Source: Conexibacter sp. (GTDB lineage: Bacteria > Actinomycetota > Thermoleophilia > Solirubrobacterales > Solirubrobacteraceae). From it: DNA of 29,460 nucleotides. Of this stretch, positions 7,172-14,973 are shown piece by piece. Under the pieces are notes generated by a model. It did not search any database and was not told where the DNA came from. It saw nothing but the letters and a program-made list of their open reading frames with translations. The stretch covers positions 1 to 29,460 of the forward strand of contig JAOPZD010000304.1 of the NCBI GenBank assembly GCA_025964295.1, in the 5' to 3' direction. How positions within the stretch are numbered: the stretch's first letter is position 1; the number at the start of each line of letters is the position of its first letter. The translations under genes and the position numbers were made by a program.

Positions 7172-8203
7172 CTACAGGTAGTCGGCGAAGAGGGTCTCCA
7201 CCCTCGTGGTGGTGATGGACCCGAAGAAGGCGAACTCTTCCCGCAGCCTGTCGAGGTCCTCGGCGCTGTAGAAGGCCAGGCACGCCTCGCGCTCCTCCTC
7301 GTCGTCGGTGCTGAGCCCGACCTGGATGTCGCGGCGCAACATCTCGATGCGCTCCGCGCGGCCAGCGGCGCCCTGCGCGGCCAGCATGGGCGCCAGCTCC
7401 TTCTCGTGAGCCTCGAAGGCGGCCACGTCCGCACGGCGGGCATTCAGCCACTGCTCGAAGCAGCGGTCGCCCATCGGCACCATCTCCAGACGGATGAGCC
7501 ACGGCTGTCCCTTGCCACCGCGCTCGAGCTCGGCGATGCCGAAGCCCAGCTCGGCGAGCCTGGACAGGTGCTCGGTGATCGCCTTGCGCTCCACCCCGCA
7601 CAGCTCGGCCAGCTGGGTCAGCGTCAGCCGCAGCTCACCGGCCGCGTCGACGGCCAGCGCCAGGCGCACCAGCAGGGATTCGGCCATGGGGCCGATCGTC
7701 GAGTCTTGGCGCGCGAGCCGGCGGATGAAGCGCCCGGCTTCGGCCCACTTCGGCAGGTCGACGTCGGCGACGCCGGGCTGCTTGACGAGGCGCCACTGGC
7801 ACGGCGCGTAGCGCGGCTCACCGCGCCAGTCGTCACTGATGAAGGTGGTGCGCGTGACTAGGCCGAGCTCGGCGAGCTGGGTGCCGGCGTCTCGCACGGC
7901 CTTGTTCGGGTGCTTGGGGTGAACGGCGGCGCGGCCCGGGCGCTGCTTCCCGATCGACTGCGACAGCGATGCGTAGCTGACCCGCACGGGCGCACCAACC
8001 CACGGGCAGCGGTAGAGAAGGGCCAGGAAGAGGCTGTCCATGATCTGGTTGCGCTGGCGGCGCGGGATCTGGTTGACCTCCCGCAGGTAGGCACGCAGGT
8101 AGCGAAGCCGGGTCTTCTCTGTGGGCCGCAGCTGCGGCGAGGTGATGGGCGTGGGCGCACCGGTGCTGGTGACGCCCTCGGAGCCCGAGGAGCGAAGTGA
8201 CAT
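7172..8203 (-). CDS. Double winged-helix protein, possible replication initiator
   Basis: A 343-residue soluble protein. Two regions look like winged helices: about residues 55-150 (YASLSQSIGKQRPG, then AVRDAGTQLAELGLVTRTTF) and about 190-250 (LTLTQLAELCGVERKAITEH, then LSRLAELGFG). A charged, helical C-terminus follows (FEAHEKELAPMLAAQGAAGR). A tandem winged-helix layout beside a long palindrome-rich non-coding region recalls Rep_3/RepA-type initiators, so an island replication or copy-control role is plausible, but I do not recognise the family. I chose ATG 8203 because TAGGGTGGGACATG precedes it almost exactly as TAGGTTGGGACATG precedes the start at 8950. GTG 8230 is an alternative. Confidence 0.68.
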   Translation of the reverse strand: MSLRSSGSEGVTSTGAPTPITSPQLRPTEKTRLRYLRAYLREVNQIPRRQRNQIMDSLFLALLYRCPWVGAPVRVSYASLSQSIGKQRPGRAAVHPKHPNKAVRDAGTQLAELGLVTRTTFISDDWRGEPRYAPCQWRLVKQPGVADVDLPKWAEAGRFIRRLARQDSTIGPMAESLLVRLALAVDAAGELRLTLTQLAELCGVERKAITEHLSRLAELGFGIAELERGGKGQPWLIRLEMVPMGDRCFEQWLNARRADVAAFEAHEKELAPMLAAQGAAGRAERIEMLRRDIQVGLSTDDEEEREACLAFYSAEDLDRLREEFAFFGSITTTRVETLFADYL

Positions 8204-8260
8204 GTCCCACCCTACGCCACGGTTGCGCACGCAGCCAGGGGATACTGCACATGTTCAGTA
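8204..8260 (-). promoter_or_regulatory. Promoter and operator of the double winged-helix gene
   Basis: On the minus strand, TAGGGT (8209-8214) is followed by GGGAC and the ATG at 8203. About 30 bases upstream is TACTGCACATGTTCAGTA (8243-8260, plus-strand reading), a dyad with a single mismatched pair. Part of it (TGCACATGT) recurs in the promoter at 8917-8949, which suggests one regulator for both. Confidence 0.55.
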
Positions 8261-8422
8261 GTTTCTGGTCCGTTGGGCGGATTACACCACCCTGCCGGAC
8301 GGACAATGGGCGCTGTACACCTCGTCTACCCCTGTGGGTTCACCTGTGGATCTTTGAAGGTCTGCGGGTTCGAGGGCTCCGCGATCCTCATGCTCGCTGA
8401 CGTCGCTCGCCAGCTCGCTCCT

Positions 8423-8496
8423 GTGCAGCTCACGCAGCCCAACGCAGAAGCGCCGAGGTGGCCTCCTCCCAGCGGCCGGGGCTGCGTGAGCTGCAC
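8423..8496. repeat. 18-bp perfect inverted repeat with 38-base spacer
   Basis: GTGCAGCTCACGCAGCCC at 8423-8440 is the exact reverse complement of 8479-8496. The spacer (8441-8478) is GC-rich. The arms can form a long stem on either strand. Confidence 0.85.
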
Positions 8497-8848
8497 GCGG
8501 TTCCTGTCGGAAGGGTGATCGCCTCGAAGGGCGGCAGGAGCGGATGTCCGTTTTAGAAGGGCTACCACGAGACCGCTGAGCTGCGGCAGCAGCAAGAGGC
8601 ACTCAGCCCGACTCCCCCTGGTTCGTCGATCCAGCGAGCGCAGCGAGCGATCGGACGGGCCGCGCTAGCGGCCGGTTCACCGAGCAATCAGGGACCACTG
8701 CGCCATACACCCACACCGGCAGAAGAAAGTGTGGACAACGGCAGGATTCTCGAGTCGTAGTAGTAGAGGGCTGCTCCACCAACCCTGCGGTGGTGTGGTC
8801 GTGCAGGCATCTACCGACGACCATGACCCCGAAGGAGAAGGAACCTCA

Positions 8849-8876
8849 AGGCCTCCACATTCTGGGGGCCTCTTTG
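8849..8876 (+). terminator. Possible terminator hairpin
   Basis: AGGCCTCC (8849-8856) pairs with GGGGGCCT (8864-8871), with one G-T pair, followed by TCTTTG. It could shield the promoter at 8917 from upstream transcription or end a short RNA made in the non-coding region. Confidence 0.35.
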
Positions 8877-8916
8877 CGTTCGTACAGAAATCTCGCCAAC
8901 GAGGCCCGAAGCTCTA

Positions 8917-8949
8917 TTGCACATGTGCACTACTGCAGTAGGTTGGGAC
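8917..8949 (+). promoter_or_regulatory. Promoter with two overlapping palindromic operators
   Basis: TTGCAC (8917-8922) and TAGGTT (8939-8944) form -35 and -10 elements with 16 bases between them. ATG 8950 follows only 5 bases later, so the transcript should be leaderless or nearly so. Two perfect 12-bp palindromes cover the elements: TGCACATGTGCA (8918-8929) over the -35 and CTACTGCAGTAG (8930-8941) over the -10 start. Strong candidate for a repressor-controlled promoter. Confidence 0.65.
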
Positions 8950-9225
8950 ATGGACACACTTTCACTCCCCGCTGGCGTGGTCACCACCTCTGACCTCACT
9001 GGCACCTACGACATCCTGGCTCGGACGCCCTTCCACATGGGCTTCCTGGTCGCCACCGACCAGGACCTGCCTGTGGAGGACCTGGACCCCACTGCGGTCT
9101 GGACTGTCATCGACACCGAGGACGACCGCGTTGTGCTCGATCGCAGCATCGTCCTACGTGACGGCACGGTGGAGCGGCTCGGCGAGCTCTTCATCATCAC
9201 CGAGCTGGCGGAGGCTCTGGTCTGA
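8950..9225 (+). CDS. Small hypothetical protein, first gene of a coupled run
   Basis: A 91-residue acidic protein from ATG 8950, starting DTLSLPAGVVTTSDLTGTYD. It seems to be mostly beta structure, with a segment VWTVIDTEDDRVVLDRSIVL, and ends in an acidic helix. No family recognised. The start is fixed by the promoter 5 bases upstream and by the similarity of TAGGTTGGGACATG to the start of the gene at 8203. The stop TGA overlaps the next ATG as TGATG, so the downstream gene is probably coupled. It leads a three-gene run that ends with a winged-helix regulator. Confidence 0.65.
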   Translation: MDTLSLPAGVVTTSDLTGTYDILARTPFHMGFLVATDQDLPVEDLDPTAVWTVIDTEDDRVVLDRSIVLRDGTVERLGELFIITELAEALV

Positions 9226-9437
9226 TGTCCGAGCGCAGCTTCACCACCGAGCTCCGTATCCCTGTGCAGGTCGTGGTCGGCGGCAGCACCCCCGGCCAGT
9301 ACGAGGCGCAGGTGTTCGACACTTACAACCAGACCCGGATCGCGATCGCTCAGGGGTGCGACTCGATCGACCAGGCCATCCGCATCGGCCTGGCCAACGC
9401 CACCGACGCGCTGGGCCGCAAGGCGGTGTCGGCATGA
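9225..9437 (+). CDS. Small hypothetical protein
   Basis: A 70-residue protein starting at ATG 9225, which shares its first base with the stop codon of the gene before. The pattern is beta strands (TTELRIPVQVVVGG, then YEAQVFDTYNQTRIAIAQG) followed by a helix containing IDQAIRIGLANATDALGRKA. It looks like a compact folded domain but matches no family that I can name. The stop overlaps the next start as ATGA. Confidence 0.62.
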   Translation: MSERSFTTELRIPVQVVVGGSTPGQYEAQVFDTYNQTRIAIAQGCDSIDQAIRIGLANATDALGRKAVSA

Positions 9438-9709
9438 GCACCCCGAGCCCCCGCCCGGACGTCTACACGCTCAGCGACCGCATCCTGGTGCAGGTAGCTG
9501 AGCACGGCCCGCTGACGCCGCTCGAGATCCGCGAGCGCCTCGAGCGCAATGAAGAGCACACCAGCCTGTACCGCGCGTGCCGCGTCATGCGCGACCAGGG
9601 CCTGCTGTCGGCGCACGACGACCCGCGCGACGGGCGCGCCGTCCTCTACGCGATCACAGACGAGGGACGCGCGGTGCTGAAGCTCGCGCTGAGGAAGGAG
9701 GCGGTCTGA
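9434..9709 (+). CDS. Winged-helix transcriptional regulator
   Basis: A 91-residue protein, start ATG 9434 overlapping the previous stop (ATGA). Residues about 12-85 form a winged helix: ILVQVAEHGPLTPLEIRERL, then LYRACRVMRDQGLLSAHDDP, and a beta wing ending AVLYAITDEGRAVLKLAL. This resembles the PadR/MarR-like single-domain regulators of mobile elements. A likely target is the palindromic operators at 8918-8941 and 8243-8260, which control its own operon and the divergent winged-helix gene. That assignment is inferred from position. Confidence 0.7.
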   Translation: MSTPSPRPDVYTLSDRILVQVAEHGPLTPLEIRERLERNEEHTSLYRACRVMRDQGLLSAHDDPRDGRAVLYAITDEGRAVLKLALRKEAV

Positions 9710-9880
9710 GTGTCGGCGTCGCGGCGCCGGTATGCCCCGCCAAGCCGCGCGGCATCATCCTGACCGACGGGCGGATACTTCGCGACGCGCTGACGGAGGA
9801 CCTCGTCAACTGGTCGCTGGCGCGGGGCCCTCTGGATCTGCTGTAGGCCCGCAACGTCGTGCTCGCGTGACTGCGCCGAC

Positions 9881-10000
9881 TCAGTCGGGCATGAGCTCGT
9901 CGGGATCGACGCGCGCGGCGGGCTCGATCTCGTCCTTGAGCGCGCCGCGCGCCATGGCCGCGCTGATCTCTGACTCGATCCGCCACAGGGCAATGTCCAC
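9881..10000 (-). CDS. Possible 39-residue protein
   Basis: From GTG 10000 (minus strand) a frame of 39 residues reads ALWRIESEISAAMARGALKD and continues with an acidic tail ending DELMPD. It looks protein-like, with an amphipathic helix and an acidic end, and lies in an otherwise empty stretch. No Shine-Dalgarno or family match. The frame is open further upstream as far as a TGA near 10045 but has no start codon there. Low confidence. Confidence 0.3.
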   Translation of the reverse strand: MDIALWRIESEISAAMARGALKDEIEPAARVDPDELMPD

Positions 10001-10018
10001 CGCCTGTCTCGGAGGGGT

Positions 10019-10067
10019 GCCGGTATTAGTGGCTGAGCAGGCGTGCGTTCAGCTACGAAATACCGGC
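10019..10067. repeat. 9-bp inverted repeat GCCGGTATT / AATACCGGC
   Basis: Perfect arms at 10019-10027 and 10059-10067, 31 bases apart. The core AATACCGG recurs at 20445-20452 upstream of the EVE-like gene. It may be an operator, but nothing else links the two sites. Confidence 0.4.
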
Positions 10068-10162
10068 GCGTAAGTGGACTGAGGGTCCGAGCCTATTCGG
10101 CACCTCACAGCGGTAGTGCCTCCGGCGGCCTTTCCGGGGGACCAGCCTTCGGCTGGACCGTC

Positions 10163-10198
10163 GCATGTTCGCGCGCGCTTCACTGCGCGCGAACATGC
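10163..10198. repeat. 14-bp perfect inverted repeat (strong stem-loop)
   Basis: GCATGTTCGCGCGC (10163-10176) is the exact reverse complement of 10185-10198 around an eight-base loop. A smaller hairpin with arms CCAGCC/GGCTGG (near 10142-10155) sits just upstream. No T-run follows, so it is not a classic terminator. The surrounding gap 10068-10413 contains no gene that I can support. Confidence 0.6.
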
Positions 10199-10413
10199 TC
10201 ACGACCCCGGTTGCGCCGTCTGAGCCTAAGAAACTGGTAGGAGCAGAGGCGCTGCCGGCCCGGGCCACCACTGGGATCCCGCCCTCGCACCCTGGACTGA
10301 GCAACCGATGCTGCTGAGACCCGCCGCGCAGACTCAGCCGTGCTGTCGGTGAGCCAACGGACCCCCACGACGTTCGGGCTCAAGCCCCATGAGCGCGGGT
10401 CCGATTCCACACG

Positions 10414-10479
10414 TAGGTTATGCGCGTGGAAGTGAGCCCCCTTTGTCCGCCCCCAGCGCAAACCGCCGTCCTGCCCTGA
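10414..10479 (+). promoter_or_regulatory. Promoter and short leader ORF before the four-gene operon
   Basis: TAGGTT (10414-10419) fits a -10 element and ends 6 bases before GTG 10426, the same spacing as other leaderless starts in the island. GTG 10426 (or ATG 10420 in the same frame) opens a short frame of 17-19 codons that stops at TGA 10477-10479. The stop overlaps the ATG of the next gene as TGATG. A leader peptide that feeds ribosomes into the operon is a reasonable reading. Confidence 0.45.
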
Positions 10480-11612
10480 TGGACGTAGCCGCTGCACGCG
10501 AGGTCATCACGCTGGCAACGGGTCGGGCCACCCTGGACGCCGGCCTCGATTGGATCGCTCGAGACGCGCGCCTCGAGGATGGAACCGACCTGCACACGCT
10601 ATTGCGAGGAGTGGCGTGCCTGCCAGACGACCCCGGTGCCCAGGCGGCGCTCCGGCGTTTGACACGCAAAATCGCCGCGTCGGACTTCGACACGGCCGCC
10701 TTCCTCTTCGACGCGGCGACCATAGATCGCCCTCGCGACCTCGAGGACGCGCTGCTCCGGATCGCCAGCCACTCTCCGGGGGGCCGCCTTGCCAAGGCTT
10801 CAGAAAGCGCCTTGATCGCTGCGCAGCGATCCAATCCTCGCGCCGTCGAAGCGCTCTGCTACGCCGCCGGTCTGTCTTACGGCGAGCTTCAGACCCGTGT
10901 CTCCGGACTGCCATCCGAGCCGGACCGGTCGTGGACCCCTTCGCAGGTGCGGGCGGCGTTCAAGGAGCTCGACATGATCATCCGTGGCGAGGAAAAGGTC
11001 GACCTCCCCGACGCCTCACCGGTCCGGCCCCTGGAGCTCCTCATCAGCGGCCGCGCCGGGGATGAGGCGTGGGACGCACTCGAGACCCAGCTCCAGCACG
11101 GCGTGCCCTATGGCGTGTTGCTGGCCCAGCGCGCCGCAGGCGGCACTTGGCTGGCGCACCGCAACCGCACCACGAGCAAAGTTCCCCGTGGACTCGCAGC
11201 GAAGCTCTGTGAGGCGCTCGACGAGCGTGGCATCAAGTACTGGCGATCGACAAGCGTGGGCGGCGACAAGTCTGTGTCGACCATGCGTGAGGTCACCCGC
11301 AGCGACAAGCAGATCGCACTGGTCGTTGTGGAGGGCGAGCGGCCCGTCTACGGCGTGATCTTCTCGGTGATGCGTGACTCGGGCAGCGCCTCAAAGGCTG
11401 CCCGGAAGCTCATCGGCATGGCACGCGATCGGTCACTGCCCACGGCAGTACTCGTGGCGGGCCCGGGATGGGCCGCACGCAGCGAGACGGCGGAGCTCGC
11501 GGCGGCGTTCGACGGCCGCCTCTTCTCCGACCGCGACCTTCCGCGCCTGGCCGATGACATCGTCCAGGCCGGCCGTATCCGCACCACCACCCAAGGAGTT
11601 GTCTCGCCGTGA
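10479..11612 (+). CDS. Unassigned protein with possibly inactive PD-(D/E)XK-like C-terminus
   Basis: A 377-residue protein, first gene of a four-gene operon. I recognise no named family. The N-terminal two thirds is helical (REVITLATGRATLDAGLDWI; ALLRIASHSPGGRLAKASES). The last 110 residues resemble a restriction-nuclease core: strand IALVVVEGERPVYGVIFSVM, then RDSGSASKAARKLIGMARD, then a strand TAVLVAGPGW. This parallels the nuclease at 21995-23104 (APDFVIHDG, LLECKSAGDGGTARDKAGRF), but the Asp and the Glu-x-Lys are absent, so catalysis is doubtful. I chose ATG 10479, coupled to a leader ORF. The stop overlaps the next start (GTGATGA). Probably a sensor or structural partner of the ParB-like and helicase proteins downstream. 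Confidence 0.62.
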   Translation: MDVAAAREVITLATGRATLDAGLDWIARDARLEDGTDLHTLLRGVACLPDDPGAQAALRRLTRKIAASDFDTAAFLFDAATIDRPRDLEDALLRIASHSPGGRLAKASESALIAAQRSNPRAVEALCYAAGLSYGELQTRVSGLPSEPDRSWTPSQVRAAFKELDMIIRGEEKVDLPDASPVRPLELLISGRAGDEAWDALETQLQHGVPYGVLLAQRAAGGTWLAHRNRTTSKVPRGLAAKLCEALDERGIKYWRSTSVGGDKSVSTMREVTRSDKQIALVVVEGERPVYGVIFSVMRDSGSASKAARKLIGMARDRSLPTAVLVAGPGWAARSETAELAAAFDGRLFSDRDLPRLADDIVQAGRIRTTTQGVVSP

Positions 11613-13021
11613 TGACCAAGGAGGCCCGCGAGCAGCGGGTAAAGGAGGCGAAGGAGGCCTACGCGGAGGACACGAACCAGGAGCGCATCCCGCTCCCGTG
11701 GAAGGGCGCCCACGACCAAACCTTTCCGGTGATCAAGCTGCCGGTCGACGCGGTGATCTACAACCACCGCTCTCACCGCATCAAGGCGCAACTCGAGTCA
11801 CATCCCCAGCGCAAGACGGTCGAGGACGACCCCACGGGAGAGGAAGCGCAGAAGGTCATCGAGTCCATCCTCCGCGCGACCGAGGGCTACGAGCCGCTCA
11901 CATCCAACCTGGCTGAGGTTGGCCAGCGTGACGCGGGAGTGGTCACGAGCTCCGGCCTGCTGGTCAACGCCAACACGCGCCTGGCGGCCTTACGAGAGAT
12001 CGACCCGCACGGACACATCCGCGTCGCGGTCCTCCCCAAGGACGCCACGGACAAGGACATTGACCAGCTCGAGCTGAGCCTCCAGATCCAGCGGGACTTC
12101 AAGCAGGACTACTCGTTCACCAACGAGCTCCTCTTCATCGAGGACCTCATCAGCATCTACTCCTACAGCGCCGAGGACGTGGCCAAGGCGCTGAACTGGG
12201 CCGCCAGCTCAGACGAGAAGGAGCTCAAGCGCGGAATCGGGAGGGTGCAGCAGTCCCAGCGCATCCTCGCCCTCGTCCGCGACGTGCAGGCGCGCAGCGA
12301 CGGCAAGCTGCCGCTGACGTTCTTCGACGGCGAGAAGCGCCAGGCCCTCATTGACCTCGACGACAAGTACGAGTCGCTGAAAGGCAAGGACCCCGACGGG
12401 GCCGAGAAGATGCGCGAGGGTCGGCTCCTCGGCATCCTGTCCGGCAACTTCTATCGGGAGCTGCGCAAGATCGACGCCGAGGCGGTCGACGAGCATCTGG
12501 CCACGAAGTTGGCCGAGAAGCCGACGCTCGAGGGCCGCTTGGAGAAGCTGGTCACCCCGGCGCCGACGACCAACGGCGGGGGCGACACCGGCGCAGGCGG
12601 CGACGACGACGACTTGGACCTGCTCGACGACGCGGACATCTCGAGCGGCGACGGCGGCGTCACCTCCACCCTCCGGCCACTGATCGAGCTCATCGCCCGC
12701 ACCGAGGGCGAGAAGGAGATCGAGATGCCGGCCGCCGACGGTGGCGATGCACCGACGAAGATCCAGCGCGACGACCTCATCCGCGAGGTCGCGGAAGCCA
12801 TCGACGAGGCGGCCGAGGATGCCGGCACCGACACCAAGGTCAAGCAGAGCCTCGATGGTCCAATCAAGGCCGTGCGCGACGCGACGAAGAAGATCAACCT
12901 CGCCATCGAGTCCTACCGCGAGGTCAGCTCCAGCGCAGAGTTCGACCAGGGCAAGTTCAACGAGCTGATGGGGACCCTGAAGACGAGCTACGACGCGCTC
13001 GAAAAGGAAGTCAACGGGTAG
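11612..13021 (+). CDS. ParB/Srx-like protein of the four-gene operon
   Basis: A 469-residue protein (ATG 11612; GTG 11609 also possible), overlapping the previous stop. Residues about 30-150 form a ParB/sulfiredoxin-like domain: FPVIKLPVDAVIYNHRSHRI, later SGLLVNANTRLAALREI, which matches the (D/N)-G-N-x-R-x-x-A box of ParB-like nucleotide-binding domains. QLELSLQIQRDFKQDYSFTN follows, as in ParB-type proteins where a helical DNA-binding region comes next. About 315-345 is an acidic Gly/Asp linker, then a helical C-terminus. ParB/Srx domains hydrolyse CTP or ATP, and in defence systems (for example DndB- and DpdB-like proteins) they accompany helicases and nucleases. Here it probably gates DNA loading for the SNF2 protein. 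Confidence 0.78.
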   Translation: MTKEAREQRVKEAKEAYAEDTNQERIPLPWKGAHDQTFPVIKLPVDAVIYNHRSHRIKAQLESHPQRKTVEDDPTGEEAQKVIESILRATEGYEPLTSNLAEVGQRDAGVVTSSGLLVNANTRLAALREIDPHGHIRVAVLPKDATDKDIDQLELSLQIQRDFKQDYSFTNELLFIEDLISIYSYSAEDVAKALNWAASSDEKELKRGIGRVQQSQRILALVRDVQARSDGKLPLTFFDGEKRQALIDLDDKYESLKGKDPDGAEKMREGRLLGILSGNFYRELRKIDAEAVDEHLATKLAEKPTLEGRLEKLVTPAPTTNGGGDTGAGGDDDDLDLLDDADISSGDGGVTSTLRPLIELIARTEGEKEIEMPAADGGDAPTKIQRDDLIREVAEAIDEAAEDAGTDTKVKQSLDGPIKAVRDATKKINLAIESYREVSSSAEFDQGKFNELMGTLKTSYDALEKEVNG

Positions 13022-13023
13022 GG

Positions 13024-14973
13024 ATGGCCGCCACGATCGGAATCTCCCTGCTTGAGGACGGAACCACGGTCCGCCTGCAGCGCGGAGAGGGCATCGACAA
13101 CAACCTGTGGTTGCAAGTGCGCGCGGAGTGGGGCTCGCCCAACCGGGAGGCCGACCGTTACCTCATCGTCCCCGTCGAGGCATTCCTCGCGCGGATGGGA
13201 CCCTTCGCGCGTAGGGCCAAAGCGGCCGGCGCGGCCGTGGCGCTCAACGAAGACCTGCGGGAGCTCGTGCGCAAGGCGCGCGCGACGCGTACCGCGCTGG
13301 ACCAGCGCCTCGCCGATCGAACCGACCTGACCGAGCAGGAGGCGGTGGCACGCCTCGAGGGCTCCCGCTTCACCCGCGATCTGCGTGACTTCCAGGAGCG
13401 CGACCTCGGACGGCTACTCGCCCTCGCGCATGGGGCTAACTTCTCGGTGCCTGGTGCCGGGAAAACGACCGTGGCGTACGCAACCTACGAGGCGCTTCGC
13501 CACGAGGGCCGTGTCCGCCGCCTCCTGGTCGTCGCCCCGCTGAGCGCCTTCGACGCATGGGAGGAGGAGGCCAAGGACTGCTTCGACGTGGCGCTGAAGG
13601 TCACGCGCCTAGGGCGCGAGGCGCTCACCGGCGAGACCGAGGTGGCACTGGTGAACTATCAGCGCCTCGACCGCGAGTACCCGACTCTGGTCCGCTACGT
13701 CACCGAAGAGCCCACCATGGTGATCCTCGACGAGGCCCACCGCATGAAGCGCGGCTGGGGCGGGACCTGGGGGACGCACTGCCTCAACCTCGCCTACCTG
13801 GCGGAGCGGCGCGACATCCTCACGGGAACCCCGGCGCCGCAGGGCCCCGGGGATTTCGTGGCGCTGCTCGACTACCTCTGGCCGGGGCAGGCCCTGAGGA
13901 TCCTTCCAGGGGATGCGCTAGTAGCTCGCCCCACTCTCGATGTAGGTCCTCGCGTCGCCGATGCGATCCGCCCACTGTTCGTCCGCGCAACGAAGGGCGA
14001 ACTCGAGCTACCCCCGGTCAACCGACATGTCATCCCCGTCGACCTCGAGCCCCTGCACCGCGATATCTACCACGCCCTTCGGAACCGCTACGCCGGCATG
14101 TTCCGCGTGGACCGCCGGGATGAGCTCGACCTGCTGGGGATGGGACGCGTGGTGATGTACATGCTTGAGGCGGCGACCAACCCGAAGCTGTTGACGGCTG
14201 GCTCGCACGGTGACGATCCCGACGTCTTCCGCCATCCGCCCCTGGACCCGGAGCCCGGCTCGCGGCTCGCCGAGCTCATCGCCGACTACAACCGGTTCGA
14301 GACCCCGAGCAAGTTCCAGCAGCTGGTGCAGATGGTCAAGGCCAACGCCGACGAAGGCCGCAAGACCCTGGTGTGGACCAACTTCGTCCGCAACCTGCTG
14401 ACGCTGCGCCGAATGCTTGCCGTGTATCAGCCGGCGGTCATCCACGGCGGCGTCCCGCCCTACGCCGCCCCCGGCGAGGTCAGCCGCGAGGTCGAGCTCA
14501 ACCGCTTCCGCAACAACGACAACTGCATGGTTCTGCTGGCCAACCCGGCCGCTATGAGCGAGGGCATCAGCCTGCACCACGACTGCCACGACGCGATCTA
14601 CCTCGAGCGGACCTTCAACGCCGGCCAGTACCTGCAGAGCATCGACCGCATCCATCGCCTGGGCTTGGAGCCCGATGTCGAGACCAACATCACCTTCCTG
14701 GTGAGCCGAGGCACGATCGACGAGACGGTGGCGGCGCGTGTCGGTGCCAAGGCGGCCCTACTGGGCCGCATGCTTGAGGACGCCGACCTAACGGCGGTCG
14801 CCCTCCCCAACGACGAGGACTACGGCCCCCCGCTGGAGTCCGACGAGGCCGACCTCACCGCGCTGTTCGCCCACCTGCGCGGTGAGGATGAAGACAGCGC
14901 GGTCTTCGACGGCGGCGGGCCAGACGCACCCGAGGTCCAGGTCGAGGCCAGCGATGCTCATGGAAACGGATGA
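13024..14973 (+). CDS. SNF2-type helicase/translocase of the four-gene operon
   Basis: A 649-residue superfamily 2 ATPase from ATG 13024, two bases after the previous stop. Motif I is FSVPGAGKTTVAYATYEAL (Walker A at about residues 144-149), motif II is VILDEAHRMKRGWGG (DEAH at about 235), and motif III is LTGTPAPQGPGDF (about 265). The second RecA domain has LVWTNFVRNLL, AMSEGISLHHDCHDAIYLER and motif VI QYLQSIDRIHRLG (about 535-547). This is the SNF2/RapA layout: ATP-driven translocation on duplex DNA rather than strand separation. The N-terminal 130 residues have no domain known to me and the C-terminal tail is acidic. It is the likely motor of the operon, partnered with the ParB-like and DUF3883 proteins. 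Confidence 0.85.
   Translation: MAATIGISLLEDGTTVRLQRGEGIDNNLWLQVRAEWGSPNREADRYLIVPVEAFLARMGPFARRAKAAGAAVALNEDLRELVRKARATRTALDQRLADRTDLTEQEAVARLEGSRFTRDLRDFQERDLGRLLALAHGANFSVPGAGKTTVAYATYEALRHEGRVRRLLVVAPLSAFDAWEEEAKDCFDVALKVTRLGREALTGETEVALVNYQRLDREYPTLVRYVTEEPTMVILDEAHRMKRGWGGTWGTHCLNLAYLAERRDILTGTPAPQGPGDFVALLDYLWPGQALRILPGDALVARPTLDVGPRVADAIRPLFVRATKGELELPPVNRHVIPVDLEPLHRDIYHALRNRYAGMFRVDRRDELDLLGMGRVVMYMLEAATNPKLLTAGSHGDDPDVFRHPPLDPEPGSRLAELIADYNRFETPSKFQQLVQMVKANADEGRKTLVWTNFVRNLLTLRRMLAVYQPAVIHGGVPPYAAPGEVSREVELNRFRNNDNCMVLLANPAAMSEGISLHHDCHDAIYLERTFNAGQYLQSIDRIHRLGLEPDVETNITFLVSRGTIDETVAARVGAKAALLGRMLEDADLTAVALPNDEDYGPPLESDEADLTALFAHLRGEDEDSAVFDGGGPDAPEVQVEASDAHGNG

Larger units (their letters stand above)
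8261..8916. other. Palindrome-rich non-coding region, possible origin
   Basis: I find no supportable gene in these 650 bases. They hold an 18-bp perfect inverted repeat (8423-8440 and 8479-8496), a CAGCGAGCG-type direct repeat at about 8632-8650, the palindrome GGCCGCGCTAGCGGCC near 8659-8674, and a terminator-like hairpin at 8849-8871. The location beside a candidate initiator makes an origin of replication or a transfer origin possible. No AT-rich stretch or classic iteron array is evident, so this is inference. Confidence 0.4.

Noticed and set aside
9710..9846. Possible small gene reading through GIILTDGRILRDALTEDLVN to a TAG at 9844
   Set aside because: The tail looks protein-like, but there is no ATG, GTG or TTG in frame after the stop of the preceding gene and no ribosome-binding site. 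I could not support a start.
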